Shown here: positions 50,307 through 58,868 of the stretch, piece by piece | How positions within the stretch are numbered: position 1 is the first letter of the stretch | Layout of the letters: the number at the start of each line of letters is the position of its first letter | DNA from: Halorubrum coriense DSM 10284 | Lineage (GTDB): Archaea > Halobacteriota > Halobacteria > Halobacteriales > Haloferacaceae | Reading direction: 5' to 3' | NCBI RefSeq assembly: GCF_000337035.1 | Contig: NZ_AOJL01000061.1 | Location: 6,987-66,019 of the forward strand | DNA length: 59,033 nucleotides | Notes under the pieces: generated by a model | Told to the model about the DNA's origin: nothing | What the model saw: only the letters and a program-made list of their open reading frames with translations | The model's database searches: none | Made by a program: the position numbers and the translations under genes

Positions 50307-52715
50307 TCAGTCAGATTCCACCTCGCCTGGTGGGGAATGGTCACCGGCTCCGGGGTCACTCGAGTCTGGTTTTGCCGGTTGCGGATCAGGTGTTGGAGAG
50401 TCTCTCTCGACCTCTGCCGGCGTGGCCCCCACATCCGTATCGAACTGTTTGAGCATCTCCGAGAGCCGATTGGCTCGGTCAGAAAGCGACGAGACAGACT
50501 CAGAAACCTCCGTGAGAGAGGTGGTCTGTTCTTCGGCTGCGGCAGCGACAGTATCCGCTTCGGACGCTGTCTCTTCGCTAATCGCCGCCACCTCATCGGC
50601 CATAGAGACGACTTCCTCCGTGGATGCGGCCTGCTCTTCGGTCACATCGGATATTTCTTGGACGCCGTCATTCGTCTCGTCCGCGAGGTCAGCAATGTGC
50701 TCGAGGTCGTCGACGGCCGCCTCCACGCGTGTAGCAGCATCGTCAATCTGCTCGCTTGTCGATTCAACTTCGGCCGTCGACTCGTCCATACGTCTGCGGA
50801 TCGCGTCAATACGCGATTCTGCGGTCTCTGCCGCGTCTTTCACCTCGTCAGATAGCGCCTTGATCTCTTCTGCGACAACCTCGAACCCCTTTCCAGCTTC
50901 GCCGGTGGAGCGGGCGGCTTCGATGTTCGCGTTCAGTGCGAGGATGTTTGTCTGTTCTGCAATTTCGGAGATCCGATCTATCAACTGGTCCACCTCGCTC
51001 ACCTCATTGTCGAGGGCGTGGATCGCTCCGACAGCCTCCTCAACCGTCTCCTCTGTGATTTCCATCTCGTTGATAGCGTCTTTGGCAGCCTTCTGTCCCC
51101 GGTCACCTGCCTCTGCGGTCCGCGCGGCTGCGTCGGCAACTTGGTCGGAGGACGAGGCAACCTCCTCAATCGTCGCCGAGAGGTCGCTCATCTCGTCTCT
51201 CACCTCGGTTAGCGACTCACTCTGGTCGGCAGCACCCCGCGAAATCTCATCGACCGAGCCGGCGACCCCTGACGCTGTCTCGGCAACCTCCTCAGCGGAC
51301 GTGGTTGCCTGCTCGGATGCGGAAGCCACCTCGTCTGCGAACGCCGTGAGGCGGGCATACGTCTGCTCTATCTCTGCGACCATACTGTTGAATTCTTCAG
51401 CAATCGCCGTCATTGCCTCGTCGTCCGCGTCAGTGTACATCCGCGCGGTGAGGTCGCCGTCGGCAGCCTTCCGCATCGTTTCGCCGTAGTCGTCGGCGGT
51501 TGATTGTAGCCGCTCGTTGCGCTGCGCCATCCGCTCACGCTCGGTCTCGGCGGCCTCCTGTGCGGTCTCTGCCTCATCTATCTTGTTGCTGAGGGAGTCG
51601 CGCATCGCGCCGAACGAGCCGTACAAACGACCGATCTCGTCGATCCGATTTGTCTTCAGATCAACCGACAAGTCGCCGGACTCCATACGCTCTGCGCGGT
51701 CGCGAAGGTCACGTAGTGGGGCGACTGTCTGTCGGCTCAAAGTGAGTCCGACAACGACGAGCGACAGCAGTCCGGCACCGATCACCATCAAGACACTAGT
51801 CCCAACTGCGTCGCTTGCGGCGAACGCCTGTTCGCTGGGGACGGTGGTGACGGCGACCCAGTCTTTATCACCAGTTGAAGCGTACGCTGCCACCTCATCG
51901 TCGCCTCGGTCGAAGGCAGTTTCGCCACGAGATGCACCGAGTTCGGAGACGACTTTATCATCCGCGTTTACGCTACCGTTACCACTAGCGAGGATTATGT
52001 CGCCGTTCCCGCCGACGATCATCGTTTCTTGATCAGCGTGGAGTTGTCGGAGGTTGTCCACCCGGTACTCAAGTGTACCCACTAAGACAACCACACGGGA
52101 TTCGTCGCCCTCAACAGGGCTAGCGAACGCCATCACCTGATCGCCCATGGCGTTCGACTCATAGGCAGTTGGGGAGTTCCACACGTCGTTCGACGAGGTC
52201 AGATCAACACCGGGTTGTATGTCACTCCACGGGGCTGTGATGTCGTCGACTGACTCGCCGCGACGATCCGGCGACGTACTCGTGACGACGCTTCCATCAG
52301 CAGTATCAACAAGGTGGATGGCTCGTACGTCGACTGGGAGTTGCGCTTGCTTTTGTATCAACTCTCCTTCAGCCGTCCCAGAGTCCGCCCCGGAAAGTGC
52401 CTGCGTTGACGAGACCGAGCGGGTGTGCGTCTCCATGGAGACTGCCCACTCATTGATCGAGTCAGCATGCATATCGACGGTCGACGTGAGCTGCTGTTCG
52501 GCACCCTGCTCAACAGTAGCCTCCGCGCTCACGTAGTTTATCCCGCCCACGGCAGAGAGAACGACTACGACAAGAAAGATGGAAATGATGAATTTCGACC
52601 GGTAGTTCCGGCGGATTACGTCTGGTGTGAGACCTCTCGCCAGACGACTGACTGCCGACTCGTCGACGGTATTCGACCTATCGGAAGCCTGCTGTGGGTC
52701 GTCGGTATCGCTCAT
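50307..52715 (-). CDS. Halobacterial transducer (methyl-accepting chemotaxis protein)
   Basis: 802 aa. TM1 at ~40-65 (FIISIFLVVVVLSAVGGI), an outer double-Cache-like sensor to ~305, TM2 (SVLMVIGAGLLSLVVVGLTL), HAMP (LRDLRDRAERMESGDLSVDL), then a long coiled coil with the tip ISEIAEQTNILALNANIEAA, RSTGEAGKGFEVVAEEIKAL. It overlaps the upstream binding-lipoprotein gene by 4 bp, the arrangement of BasB-BasT in Halobacterium. It probably receives a ligand signal from that lipoprotein and passes it to CheA. Confidence 0.94.
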   Translation of the reverse strand: MSDTDDPQQASDRSNTVDESAVSRLARGLTPDVIRRNYRSKFIISIFLVVVVLSAVGGINYVSAEATVEQGAEQQLTSTVDMHADSINEWAVSMETHTRSVSSTQALSGADSGTAEGELIQKQAQLPVDVRAIHLVDTADGSVVTSTSPDRRGESVDDITAPWSDIQPGVDLTSSNDVWNSPTAYESNAMGDQVMAFASPVEGDESRVVVLVGTLEYRVDNLRQLHADQETMIVGGNGDIILASGNGSVNADDKVVSELGASRGETAFDRGDDEVAAYASTGDKDWVAVTTVPSEQAFAASDAVGTSVLMVIGAGLLSLVVVGLTLSRQTVAPLRDLRDRAERMESGDLSVDLKTNRIDEIGRLYGSFGAMRDSLSNKIDEAETAQEAAETERERMAQRNERLQSTADDYGETMRKAADGDLTARMYTDADDEAMTAIAEEFNSMVAEIEQTYARLTAFADEVASASEQATTSAEEVAETASGVAGSVDEISRGAADQSESLTEVRDEMSDLSATIEEVASSSDQVADAAARTAEAGDRGQKAAKDAINEMEITEETVEEAVGAIHALDNEVSEVDQLIDRISEIAEQTNILALNANIEAARSTGEAGKGFEVVAEEIKALSDEVKDAAETAESRIDAIRRRMDESTAEVESTSEQIDDAATRVEAAVDDLEHIADLADETNDGVQEISDVTEEQAASTEEVVSMADEVAAISEETASEADTVAAAAEEQTTSLTEVSESVSSLSDRANRLSEMLKQFDTDVGATPAEVERDSPTPDPQPAKPDSSDPGAGDHSPPGEVESD

Positions 52716-53968
52716 GAGCCCACCTCTGGGGTGATCTCTTCGATAACACTGAACCCGTCAGCGTCGTATCGGAAATACTGATAATCAATTCCAGAGACGT
52801 CCCCGTTTTCGTCGAAGACGACTTCACTCGACGCGCCTCGGTACTCGACTGGGTCACCAGCTGCGGCGTGACGTATGCCCTCAGCAAGGGTGTCTGGCGT
52901 GACCTCAGTACCCCCGTCTGCGGTGACACGACGCATCTGTTTCCGAATCGCACCGCCATCGTTTTCGCCTGCGGCGGCATTTGCGAGGAGAATCACTGCG
53001 GCGGCGTCGTATCCGTTTGCGGTGAAGATGCTCGGTTCGCGCCCGAACTCAGACTCATACTGCTCTGCGAAAGCGTCATACCCCGGTCCGTTTGAGGACG
53101 GAGCCGTCCCGTAGACGTTTTGCATCGGCTCGCCCACCTGTTCCGGGAGCGAAGAGTCCATCATCCCGTCGGTCGTGAACACGACCTCATCACCCTCGTA
53201 GCCGTCGTAATAGTGACTGAATATCTCCACGCCGTCTTTCGGATAACCGATCACAAAGAGTAGATCCGGGTCGCCGGAAAGGGCAGCCGCCAGCGGGTCT
53301 TCGTACTCGTCGTCAAAAGAGACTTGTCGCTGTACTTCACCGCCGAAAGACGTGGCGAAGGCGCCCGAAAGTTGTCTGCCGTAGTCTCCAGCGATGTGTA
53401 GCGTTGCGGCCGATGACGCGTCGTGTTTGTCGGCTGCGAGCCGGGCGGCAACGGCTGCCTGTAACGAGTCGTCTGGTGCGGTTCGGAAGCTGAACCCACG
53501 ATCGTTTAGTATTGATAGGGTCGGGGTCGTGCTAGCGGGTGAGCAATTGACTACCTCCGCAGGAATTGAGGCCTGCTGGACCGCTTGTAGAGTCACGTCA
53601 GATCCGAGCGGCCCAGCGATAGCGGGGTACCCCGCATCAACAAGCGTCCGCATCGCATTGATTCCCCCTCGCGCCGTCGTTTCTGAGTCCTCAATCTGTA
53701 ACTCCACGTCGGCCTCGAGATCTGAATCATCGAGTTGTTTCGCTGGGAGTTCAACTGCGTCGGCAATAGGTTCCCCGACTGAACCTAAGCCACCAGAAAG
53801 TGCCATCACTCCCCCGTAGCGAAGCGTTCGCTCTGCTAGAGGCGTGCGGCCCTGTTCGGCTTCTCCAGTCGATCCCAGACACCCCGCAAGTCCAAACGTA
53901 GTGACTCCAGCAGCCGCGGCTAACAGCCCACGTCGACTGCGTGGTTGTGTTTGTCCGTGTTTATACAT
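52712..53968 (-). CDS. Tat lipoprotein, branched-chain-type ligand-binding protein for chemotaxis
   Basis: 418 aa from ATG 53968, chosen because a TATA-like element sits 24-31 bp upstream. Tat motif SRRGLLAAAAG, lipobox GLAGC with Cys30. Peripla_BP_6 fold: LRYGGVMALSGGLGSVGEPI, AIAGPLGSDVTLQAVQQASI, FTANGYDAAAVILLANAAAG. No permease or ATPase follows, only the transducer, so it is a chemotaxis receptor component and not a transport protein. Ligand unknown; an amino acid is likely by family. Confidence 0.9.
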   Translation of the reverse strand: MYKHGQTQPRSRRGLLAAAAGVTTFGLAGCLGSTGEAEQGRTPLAERTLRYGGVMALSGGLGSVGEPIADAVELPAKQLDDSDLEADVELQIEDSETTARGGINAMRTLVDAGYPAIAGPLGSDVTLQAVQQASIPAEVVNCSPASTTPTLSILNDRGFSFRTAPDDSLQAAVAARLAADKHDASSAATLHIAGDYGRQLSGAFATSFGGEVQRQVSFDDEYEDPLAAALSGDPDLLFVIGYPKDGVEIFSHYYDGYEGDEVVFTTDGMMDSSLPEQVGEPMQNVYGTAPSSNGPGYDAFAEQYESEFGREPSIFTANGYDAAAVILLANAAAGENDGGAIRKQMRRVTADGGTEVTPDTLAEGIRHAAAGDPVEYRGASSEVVFDENGDVSGIDYQYFRYDADGFSVIEEITPEVGS

Positions 53969-53991
53969 ACGTGTTATGCTCCCACATGACA

Positions 53992-53999
53992 ATTTAATC
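53992..53999 (-). promoter_or_regulatory. TATA-like box of the binding-protein/transducer operon
   Basis: GATTAAATT on the minus strand, 24-31 bp upstream of ATG 53968, fits a leaderless transcript. Confidence 0.45.
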
Positions 54000-54262
54000 T
54001 TCGGCCGAGGTTATCAAATGAGATAACGTTCTGTGAGGCTGACTTGGAGTGCGGTGACTGGCGCCGCTACACTTCTTCTGTTGACCCCGGTTGAGGCAGT
54101 ATGTTGTCTCCCAAGCGTCGGACTATCCACTTAACTGACCAGAGTCCGACCCCACTACTATGCGATATCGGTGTCTCACGTCCGTGGTTCACTATCAACT
54201 GCTGAGGGTTCAGCAGATCAAAAAATAAGTGACATTTGTATGTGTAGGCTCACTATCCAACG

Positions 54263-54694
54263 ATGACTGACTCATCAAACGCCACGCGGATACACCGGCT
54301 CTTTGAGGAGGCATGGACAGACGGAGAACTCGATGTGGTCGATGAGGTCGTCGCCGATGCGTTCGTTTTCACTCGCGGCGGTGAGGTTCAGACGGGAGGC
54401 GCGGAACTCTACAAGAACCTTATTCGCACCACACGAGAGATGTTCCCTGATATGGAGTTCAGAGTAGACGACGTGATTGTCGGCGAGGACGGTGACGCTG
54501 TCACGGTCCGCTGGATCATGACGGGAACACATAAAGGCGAATACAAGGGCGTCGAATCGACCGACCAGACGATAGAGATGGAAGGCCTCGAACTCAATAA
54601 ATTTGAGGACGGCCGGCTCGTCGAAACATGTACCTACCCACATTGGGTAGGGTTCTTGGAAGACATCGATGTATTTCCTCTGACCGATTCCTGA
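54263..54694 (+). CDS. SnoaL-like / ester cyclase family protein
   Basis: 143 aa, a single NTF2-like domain: NATRIHRLFEEAWTDGELDV, VDEVVADAFVF, MFPDMEFRVDDVIVGEDGDA, VTVRWIMTGTHKGEYKGVES. This is the usual pattern of small SnoaL-like proteins. Members hydrolyse or cyclise small molecules, but most have no known substrate. It stands alone between the transducer operon and IS debris. Preceded by AAAAAATAAGTGAC, a possible promoter. Confidence 0.85.
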   Translation: MTDSSNATRIHRLFEEAWTDGELDVVDEVVADAFVFTRGGEVQTGGAELYKNLIRTTREMFPDMEFRVDDVIVGEDGDAVTVRWIMTGTHKGEYKGVESTDQTIEMEGLELNKFEDGRLVETCTYPHWVGFLEDIDVFPLTDS

Positions 54695-54732
54695 AATAGA
54701 TAATCCGATCGTACCGCGTGAAGGCGACTATT

Positions 54733-55056
54733 TCGGCTGTGTTGAAATCTCTGTGCCGACGATAGACTTGATCGGGCGAGCTCTCAGCTTGGCTTGGACC
54801 GAACCGGATGCGTGACAGGTTTGTCGTCAACCCGCACTCTTCAGCGACCTGTTGTTTCAGGTAACGACGTGAAGGTGGTCAGCGCGACTTCGAACGTCGA
54901 CCTCCGGAGAAAGCGAGATGTCGAGGCCGCAGCCGATCGTGATCGGCGGCGTATCTTCGAGGTGACGTGCCTCTCGTGTGACCACAACGAGCGGGTCTAC
55001 GTTGAGCCCTGGCGACTGCCGAACTGTCGATCACGACCGGCAGAATGCGGCGCACT
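54733..55056. other. 324-bp scar region with IS end fragments
   Basis: GGCTGTGTTGAAATCTCTG at 54736 is a decayed type A/B terminus, and CACTCTTCAGCGACCTGTTG TTTCAG at 54832-54857 is an inverted type B inner part. Between 54870 and 55040 a plus-strand frame reads FEVTCLSCDHNERVYVEPWR, resembling half of a zinc-ribbon protein, without start or end. No intact gene. Confidence 0.45.
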
Positions 55057-55200
55057 ATCTTTCTTCAAGGCGAGAATCCCGCCCTTTAGCGCGGGCGTGA
55101 AGCCGACAACATCTACACAAACCACCGTCTGTTACAGTTCAAATACCCCACGACTACGAGTTTTTATTAGAATTGGGTATATAGAAATTAGTACGGGCAA

Positions 55201-55593
55201 ATGAAGTACAACCTCGAAACCAGGTCGCACACGGTCTACGCGCTCCAATATCACTTTGTGACCGTCACAAAGTACCGCGCGGACGTCCTCACCGACGAGA
55301 TATCCGAACGCATCGGTGAGATTGCCAGCGACATCTCTGAGGACTTCGGCGTGAGTATTCAGAAAGTCAACGGCGGGTCCGACCACGTTCACATCCTGTT
55401 CACGGCGAAGCCCACGACAGACCTCACAAAGTTCATCAACTCCCTCAAGGGCGTCACGTCTCGCAAAATCCGTGACGAAAACCCCGAGGTTCGGCAGACG
55501 CTCGGCAGCGCGTTCTGGCAACCGGGATACTTTCTCGCTACCACCGGACAGGTGAGCATCGACGTGCTGATGGAGTACGTGGAGGACCAGTAG
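55201..55593 (+). CDS. tnpA: TnpA, IS200/IS605 Y1 HUH transposase
   Basis: 130 aa. The HUH motif is in GGSDHVHILFTAKP, and the catalytic Tyr is in AFWQPGYFLATTG. The length is normal for single-domain Y1 transposases. It cuts and joins single-stranded DNA at hairpin ends. It is followed after 2 bp by tnpB. The start ATG lies 4 bp after GGGCAA, with TATA-like GGGTATATAG ~25 bp upstream. Confidence 0.95.
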   Translation: MKYNLETRSHTVYALQYHFVTVTKYRADVLTDEISERIGEIASDISEDFGVSIQKVNGGSDHVHILFTAKPTTDLTKFINSLKGVTSRKIRDENPEVRQTLGSAFWQPGYFLATTGQVSIDVLMEYVEDQ

Positions 55594-55595
55594 CG

Positions 55596-56858
55596 ATGTC
55601 CACGATCGTCACGAAGACGTTACAGGCGACGTTTGCGCCACCCACCGCGCACAAGCAGGCGAAACTCAACGACCTGCTCGAAACATACCGTGACGGTCTA
55701 CAAGAAGCGTTCGACGCCGGGGCGAGTACCATGTCGGCGGTGAGCGACATCGTGACACCCTACGACCTGCCGTATCAAGCTAAAGCCGCACTCTGTAACT
55801 ACGTCCCGAAACTCCGCAAGACGTACAACGCGAAAGAGTTGGACGACAAACACCCCATACGGCTTACGAACCAAGCCGCGAAGTTTGACCATTCCGAGGA
55901 ACGCAACTACGAGTTCACGTGGTGGGTCCCACGCCCCGGTCGGGGGACGAACTTCTGGATACCGCTCCGTATCAACCCCGAACAGGAAGACCTCTGGCAC
56001 GACCTCGTATCCGAGGACGCGAAAGCAGGCGAGATACGGCTTCAACAGCACCGGCAAAACTGGGTACTACACGTCACCGTCGAGTACCCGGTCGAAGAAC
56101 CAACGACAGACGGTGACGCCACGCACATCGGCTTAGACATCGGAGAAACCGCCCTTATCACGGGCTGTGCCCTTAAGAACGGTTCTCCGACTGACCCGTT
56201 CGTGCGTAGCGGAAGCAACGCGAAGCATCTCCGCAAAGAGATGCACACGACCCTGAAACGACTCCAAGAGCGCGACGCTTCGGAGTGGCGTGCCGGCGAA
56301 CGGTTCGACCACTACCAAAACGCTCTCACCGACATCGTGGAGAAGGCGTCTCGGGAAGCCGTCGAGTACGCCACGCAGTTCGAGAACCCGGTGTTGGTGA
56401 TGGAGAATTTGACGTACATCCGCGAACGACTCGACTACGGGAAGTACATGAACCGTCGGCTTCACTCGTGGGCGTTCGCCCGGCTCCAAGGGCGCATCGA
56501 GGACAAGGCGACGGAAGCAGGCATCCCGGTTGAGTTCGTGAATCCGGCATACACCTCGCAGACGTGCCACTCGTGCCACCGTATCGGCCGGCGGGACTCT
56601 CAAGCTGAGTTCCGGTGTCCGTACGATGAGTGCCACGTGTCGACGTTTCAGGCCGACATCAACGCTTCCGCGAACATCGCACGGCGGGTTGACCCGTGGG
56701 GAGAGAGCGTTCCGCTTGACAAGGCGGAACGCGATGACTCGCCTCGGGATGGGAGCAGTAGTGACACTGCCACGACTCACCGTGAGACGAGCGAGACACC
56801 CTCGCAGATGACGCTCACGGCGTTCCGAGAGTTGGAACCCTCTACCAGCGACGGCTGA
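55596..56858 (+). CDS. tnpB: TnpB RNA-guided nuclease (full length)
   Basis: 420 aa. RuvC Asp in HIGLDIGETALITG, Glu in VLVMENLTYI, Asp in FQADINASANIARR; zinc ribbon CHSCHRIG...CPYDECHV. All three catalytic acids and the N-terminal domain are present. It is clearly the same subfamily as the broken copy at 24488-25807 but differs from the copies at 1 and 34851. The last ~50 residues (polar, Ser/Thr-rich) extend past the zinc ribbon. Confidence 0.93.
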   Translation: MSTIVTKTLQATFAPPTAHKQAKLNDLLETYRDGLQEAFDAGASTMSAVSDIVTPYDLPYQAKAALCNYVPKLRKTYNAKELDDKHPIRLTNQAAKFDHSEERNYEFTWWVPRPGRGTNFWIPLRINPEQEDLWHDLVSEDAKAGEIRLQQHRQNWVLHVTVEYPVEEPTTDGDATHIGLDIGETALITGCALKNGSPTDPFVRSGSNAKHLRKEMHTTLKRLQERDASEWRAGERFDHYQNALTDIVEKASREAVEYATQFENPVLVMENLTYIRERLDYGKYMNRRLHSWAFARLQGRIEDKATEAGIPVEFVNPAYTSQTCHSCHRIGRRDSQAEFRCPYDECHVSTFQADINASANIARRVDPWGESVPLDKAERDDSPRDGSSSDTATTHRETSETPSQMTLTAFRELEPSTSDG

Positions 56859-56912
56859 CTGGTATTCCTCATGCGTGGGAAGCCTCGCCGTTCACGGCGA
56901 GGAGGATGTCAC
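56740..56912 (+). ncRNA. Candidate omega RNA scaffold of the complete IS605 element
   Basis: By analogy with characterised TnpB elements, the RNA spans the 3' end of tnpB and the right end, with guide bases from the flank (CGGCGGTGGTTC...). The terminal perfect 8-bp hairpin and conserved GGATGTCAC support a scaffold. The 5' limit is a guess. Confidence 0.4.
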
Positions 56913-56924
56913 CGGCGGTGGTTC

Positions 56925-56985
56925 GTGGGGGATAGTGTCGGATTCATCCCCGCGCTAAAGCACGGGGCTTTCTCCTCAATTTTCC
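56925..56985 (-). repeat. Solo left end of another IS605-type element, inverted
   Basis: Read on the minus strand: GAGGAGAAAGCCCCGTGCTT, TAGCGCGGGGATGAATCCGA. This is the left-end hairpin pattern (GAGAATCCCGCC...GGCGGGCGTGAATC) of the local elements. It faces the complete element 13 bp away. No gene is attached. Confidence 0.6.
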
Positions 56986-57101
56986 GTAATGATTTCTGTC
57001 TACTGAAAAATATAATCCAGCAACACTCATGTCGTCGCAGTCTTGCTAGCAACGTCAGCAACGTATTTAGTCATAGCAAGATACTGTCTGTCCATCTTCA
57101 A

Positions 57102-58466
57102 ATGGCCGTATTGGACGACCTCTCGGGGTTCGAGTTCGAGGACCTGATAGAAGATGTTTTCCGCAACCTCGGCTACGAGAATGTCCGCCAGGCTGAGAAG
57201 ACAGCTGACGAGGGACGGGACGTCATGATGGAGGAGGTCGTCGACGGAACACGGCGTGCGATCGTCGTTGAGTGTAAGCACACAGGGACGGTCGGGCGAC
57301 CAGTCGTCCAGAAGCTCCATTCGGCGATCGCGACATTCGACTTCGATGGCCCAAAACGCGGCATGGTCGTCACGACCGGCCGATTCACGAACCCTGCTCA
57401 GGAGTACGCAAACCGACTCCAGCAGAACGACGACCCGTATCCCATCGAGCTGCTCGACGGCGAGGACCTCCGAGAGATCGCCGACGAGATCGGACTTGAC
57501 CTCTACAACGGCCGCATCGAGATCCTCTGCGACGAGACGCTTCGGCCGTACGACGTGGCGGCGGATGTCGACGCACCCGTCCAAGAAGCGTTCCGCGACA
57601 TCGAGAACATCGAGGCTGGCGACCTCCCAGAACCGCATGCGGCGGTGGCGTTCCGTCCGGTAGTCGCGGTTACTGCCGATACGAACGCCGTCTTTGAGAC
57701 ATCTGTCGGCATCATCCACCAAATCAACGATCGGACGCAGTTTGTGGTTCACGCTGACCGTGGGCACCTACAGGTCATTGACGAGGATGTCGCGACACTG
57801 GTTATCGAAAATCTTCATACGACGATTGACATCGATCCAGAACAGTTTGGGGAGGTGTTCGACGACGTTGAGGAGCGCCGTTTCGGACAGACCCAAACCG
57901 AGTACAAAGAGTGGGCCGTCGAGCGGCTCCAGCAACACCACACGACGACGGTGACCTACACCGGCGACAACAACGTCACGTACAACAAGACGTGTGAGCC
58001 GAACCGCTCGGATATCTCTGTCCAATCGATCGAGTCGGTGTATCTCCCCGAGGTTCGACAGACGACCGATCTCCAAGAGTACACCTACCCCTACGAGTAC
58101 TACGCGGCAGGCCCGTCACGAGTGACTGCCGAGGACGGTATCCATCGATGCGTTCACTGTGACACGACCAGCGTCGACGAGACATACACGTACTGTCCCA
58201 ACTGTGGGGCCATTGCCTGTGACAGCCACATCAAAACGGAACGGCTGGAAGGAGAACCGGTCTGTACGGGGTGTGCGGTCACTGAGCGGTTCGCGCTGAA
58301 GACGAAGTACTTCTACGACGACCAGAATCTCGAGGCGTTCCGCGAGGAGTACGCCAGGATGCCGTTCCACCAGAAAGTGATGGAGAACAAGTTACTGGCC
58401 GCGGGAAGCGTGGTCACGACGCTGCTGCTTGTTGTGGGACTACTCGTCATCGGCGGCATCATATAG
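57102..58466 (+). CDS. Mrr-type restriction endonuclease-like protein with zinc ribbon and C-terminal membrane anchor
   Basis: 454 aa from ATG 57102; upstream codons in frame run through IS debris. Mrr_cat domain at 1-125: LSGFEFEDLIEDVFRNLGYE, with the PD-(D/E)xK residues Asp40 (DEGRDVMM), Glu57 and Lys59 (AIVVECKHTG). A middle beta-rich domain of unknown type spans ~150-330. Then a zinc-ribbon region CVHCDTT...YCPNCGAIAC...CTGCAV, and a terminal hydrophobic helix AGSVVTTLLLVVGLLVIGGI. Mrr enzymes cut modified or foreign DNA, so this is a probable defence nuclease, unusual in being membrane-tethered. Confidence 0.88.
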   Translation: MAVLDDLSGFEFEDLIEDVFRNLGYENVRQAEKTADEGRDVMMEEVVDGTRRAIVVECKHTGTVGRPVVQKLHSAIATFDFDGPKRGMVVTTGRFTNPAQEYANRLQQNDDPYPIELLDGEDLREIADEIGLDLYNGRIEILCDETLRPYDVAADVDAPVQEAFRDIENIEAGDLPEPHAAVAFRPVVAVTADTNAVFETSVGIIHQINDRTQFVVHADRGHLQVIDEDVATLVIENLHTTIDIDPEQFGEVFDDVEERRFGQTQTEYKEWAVERLQQHHTTTVTYTGDNNVTYNKTCEPNRSDISVQSIESVYLPEVRQTTDLQEYTYPYEYYAAGPSRVTAEDGIHRCVHCDTTSVDETYTYCPNCGAIACDSHIKTERLEGEPVCTGCAVTERFALKTKYFYDDQNLEAFREEYARMPFHQKVMENKLLAAGSVVTTLLLVVGLLVIGGII

Positions 58467-58480
58467 ACTGGGATGGTACG

Positions 58481-58608
58481 CAGGGTTATTCGAACGAAGC
58501 TCCGACTTCGTCAGCAATCACTTGGAGATCTGATTTCAGGAAAGTAGAGTCGTTGGCTGCCTCTATTGACTCTGCGATACCGACGTGCGCCCGGATGGAT
58601 CGGCGCAT
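58481..58608 (-). pseudogene. Small unidentified coding fragment
   Basis: A 41-codon minus-strand frame from an ATG near 58606: MRRSIRAHVGIAESIEAAND, STFLKSDLQVIADEVGASFE, stop near 58483. A second frame just upstream reads AIEAICEVLGTDVDETEHCQ, so both may be halves of one frameshifted gene cut by the IS end at 58675. No family recognised. Confidence 0.3.
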
Positions 58609-58674
58609 TCACGATGTTGACAGTGCTCCGTTTCGTCAACATCGGTTCCGAGTACTTCACAAATCGCTTCTATG

Positions 58675-58735
58675 GCTCTGTTGAAATTCTCAGGAAGTGA
58701 TACATTCTAACCGACTGTGGTCAGTACAGAGGATC
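58675..58735 (+). repeat. Solo IS terminus, type A
   Basis: GGCTCTGTTGAAATTCTCAG followed by GAAGTGATACATTCTAACC and GTGGTCAGTACAGAGG. Third copy of the type found at 5653 and 21365. Confidence 0.65.
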
Positions 58736-58868
58736 CACGTAACGGTGACAGAATCTAATTTCTACACAGTTTGTCAGCAACGCCGTGCGAGATACAGAGG
58801 TTGAATACAGCGGTTCAGATTGGATAGTTCTGGAGAGTGAAAGAACGCGCGTCAGGCAGCCACCACTG

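Larger units (their letters stand above)
55057..56912 (+). mobile_element. Complete IS200/IS605-family element (tnpA + tnpB)
   Basis: The left junction CTATCTTTC is followed by GAGAATCCCGCCCTTTAGCG and CGGGCGTGAAG. The right end holds the perfect hairpin CCTCGCCG-TTCA-CGGCGAGG (56883-56902) and GAGGATGTCAC to 56912. Both genes are intact, so this is the element most likely to be active, and it could supply TnpA to the tnpA-less copies in the window. Confidence 0.88.
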
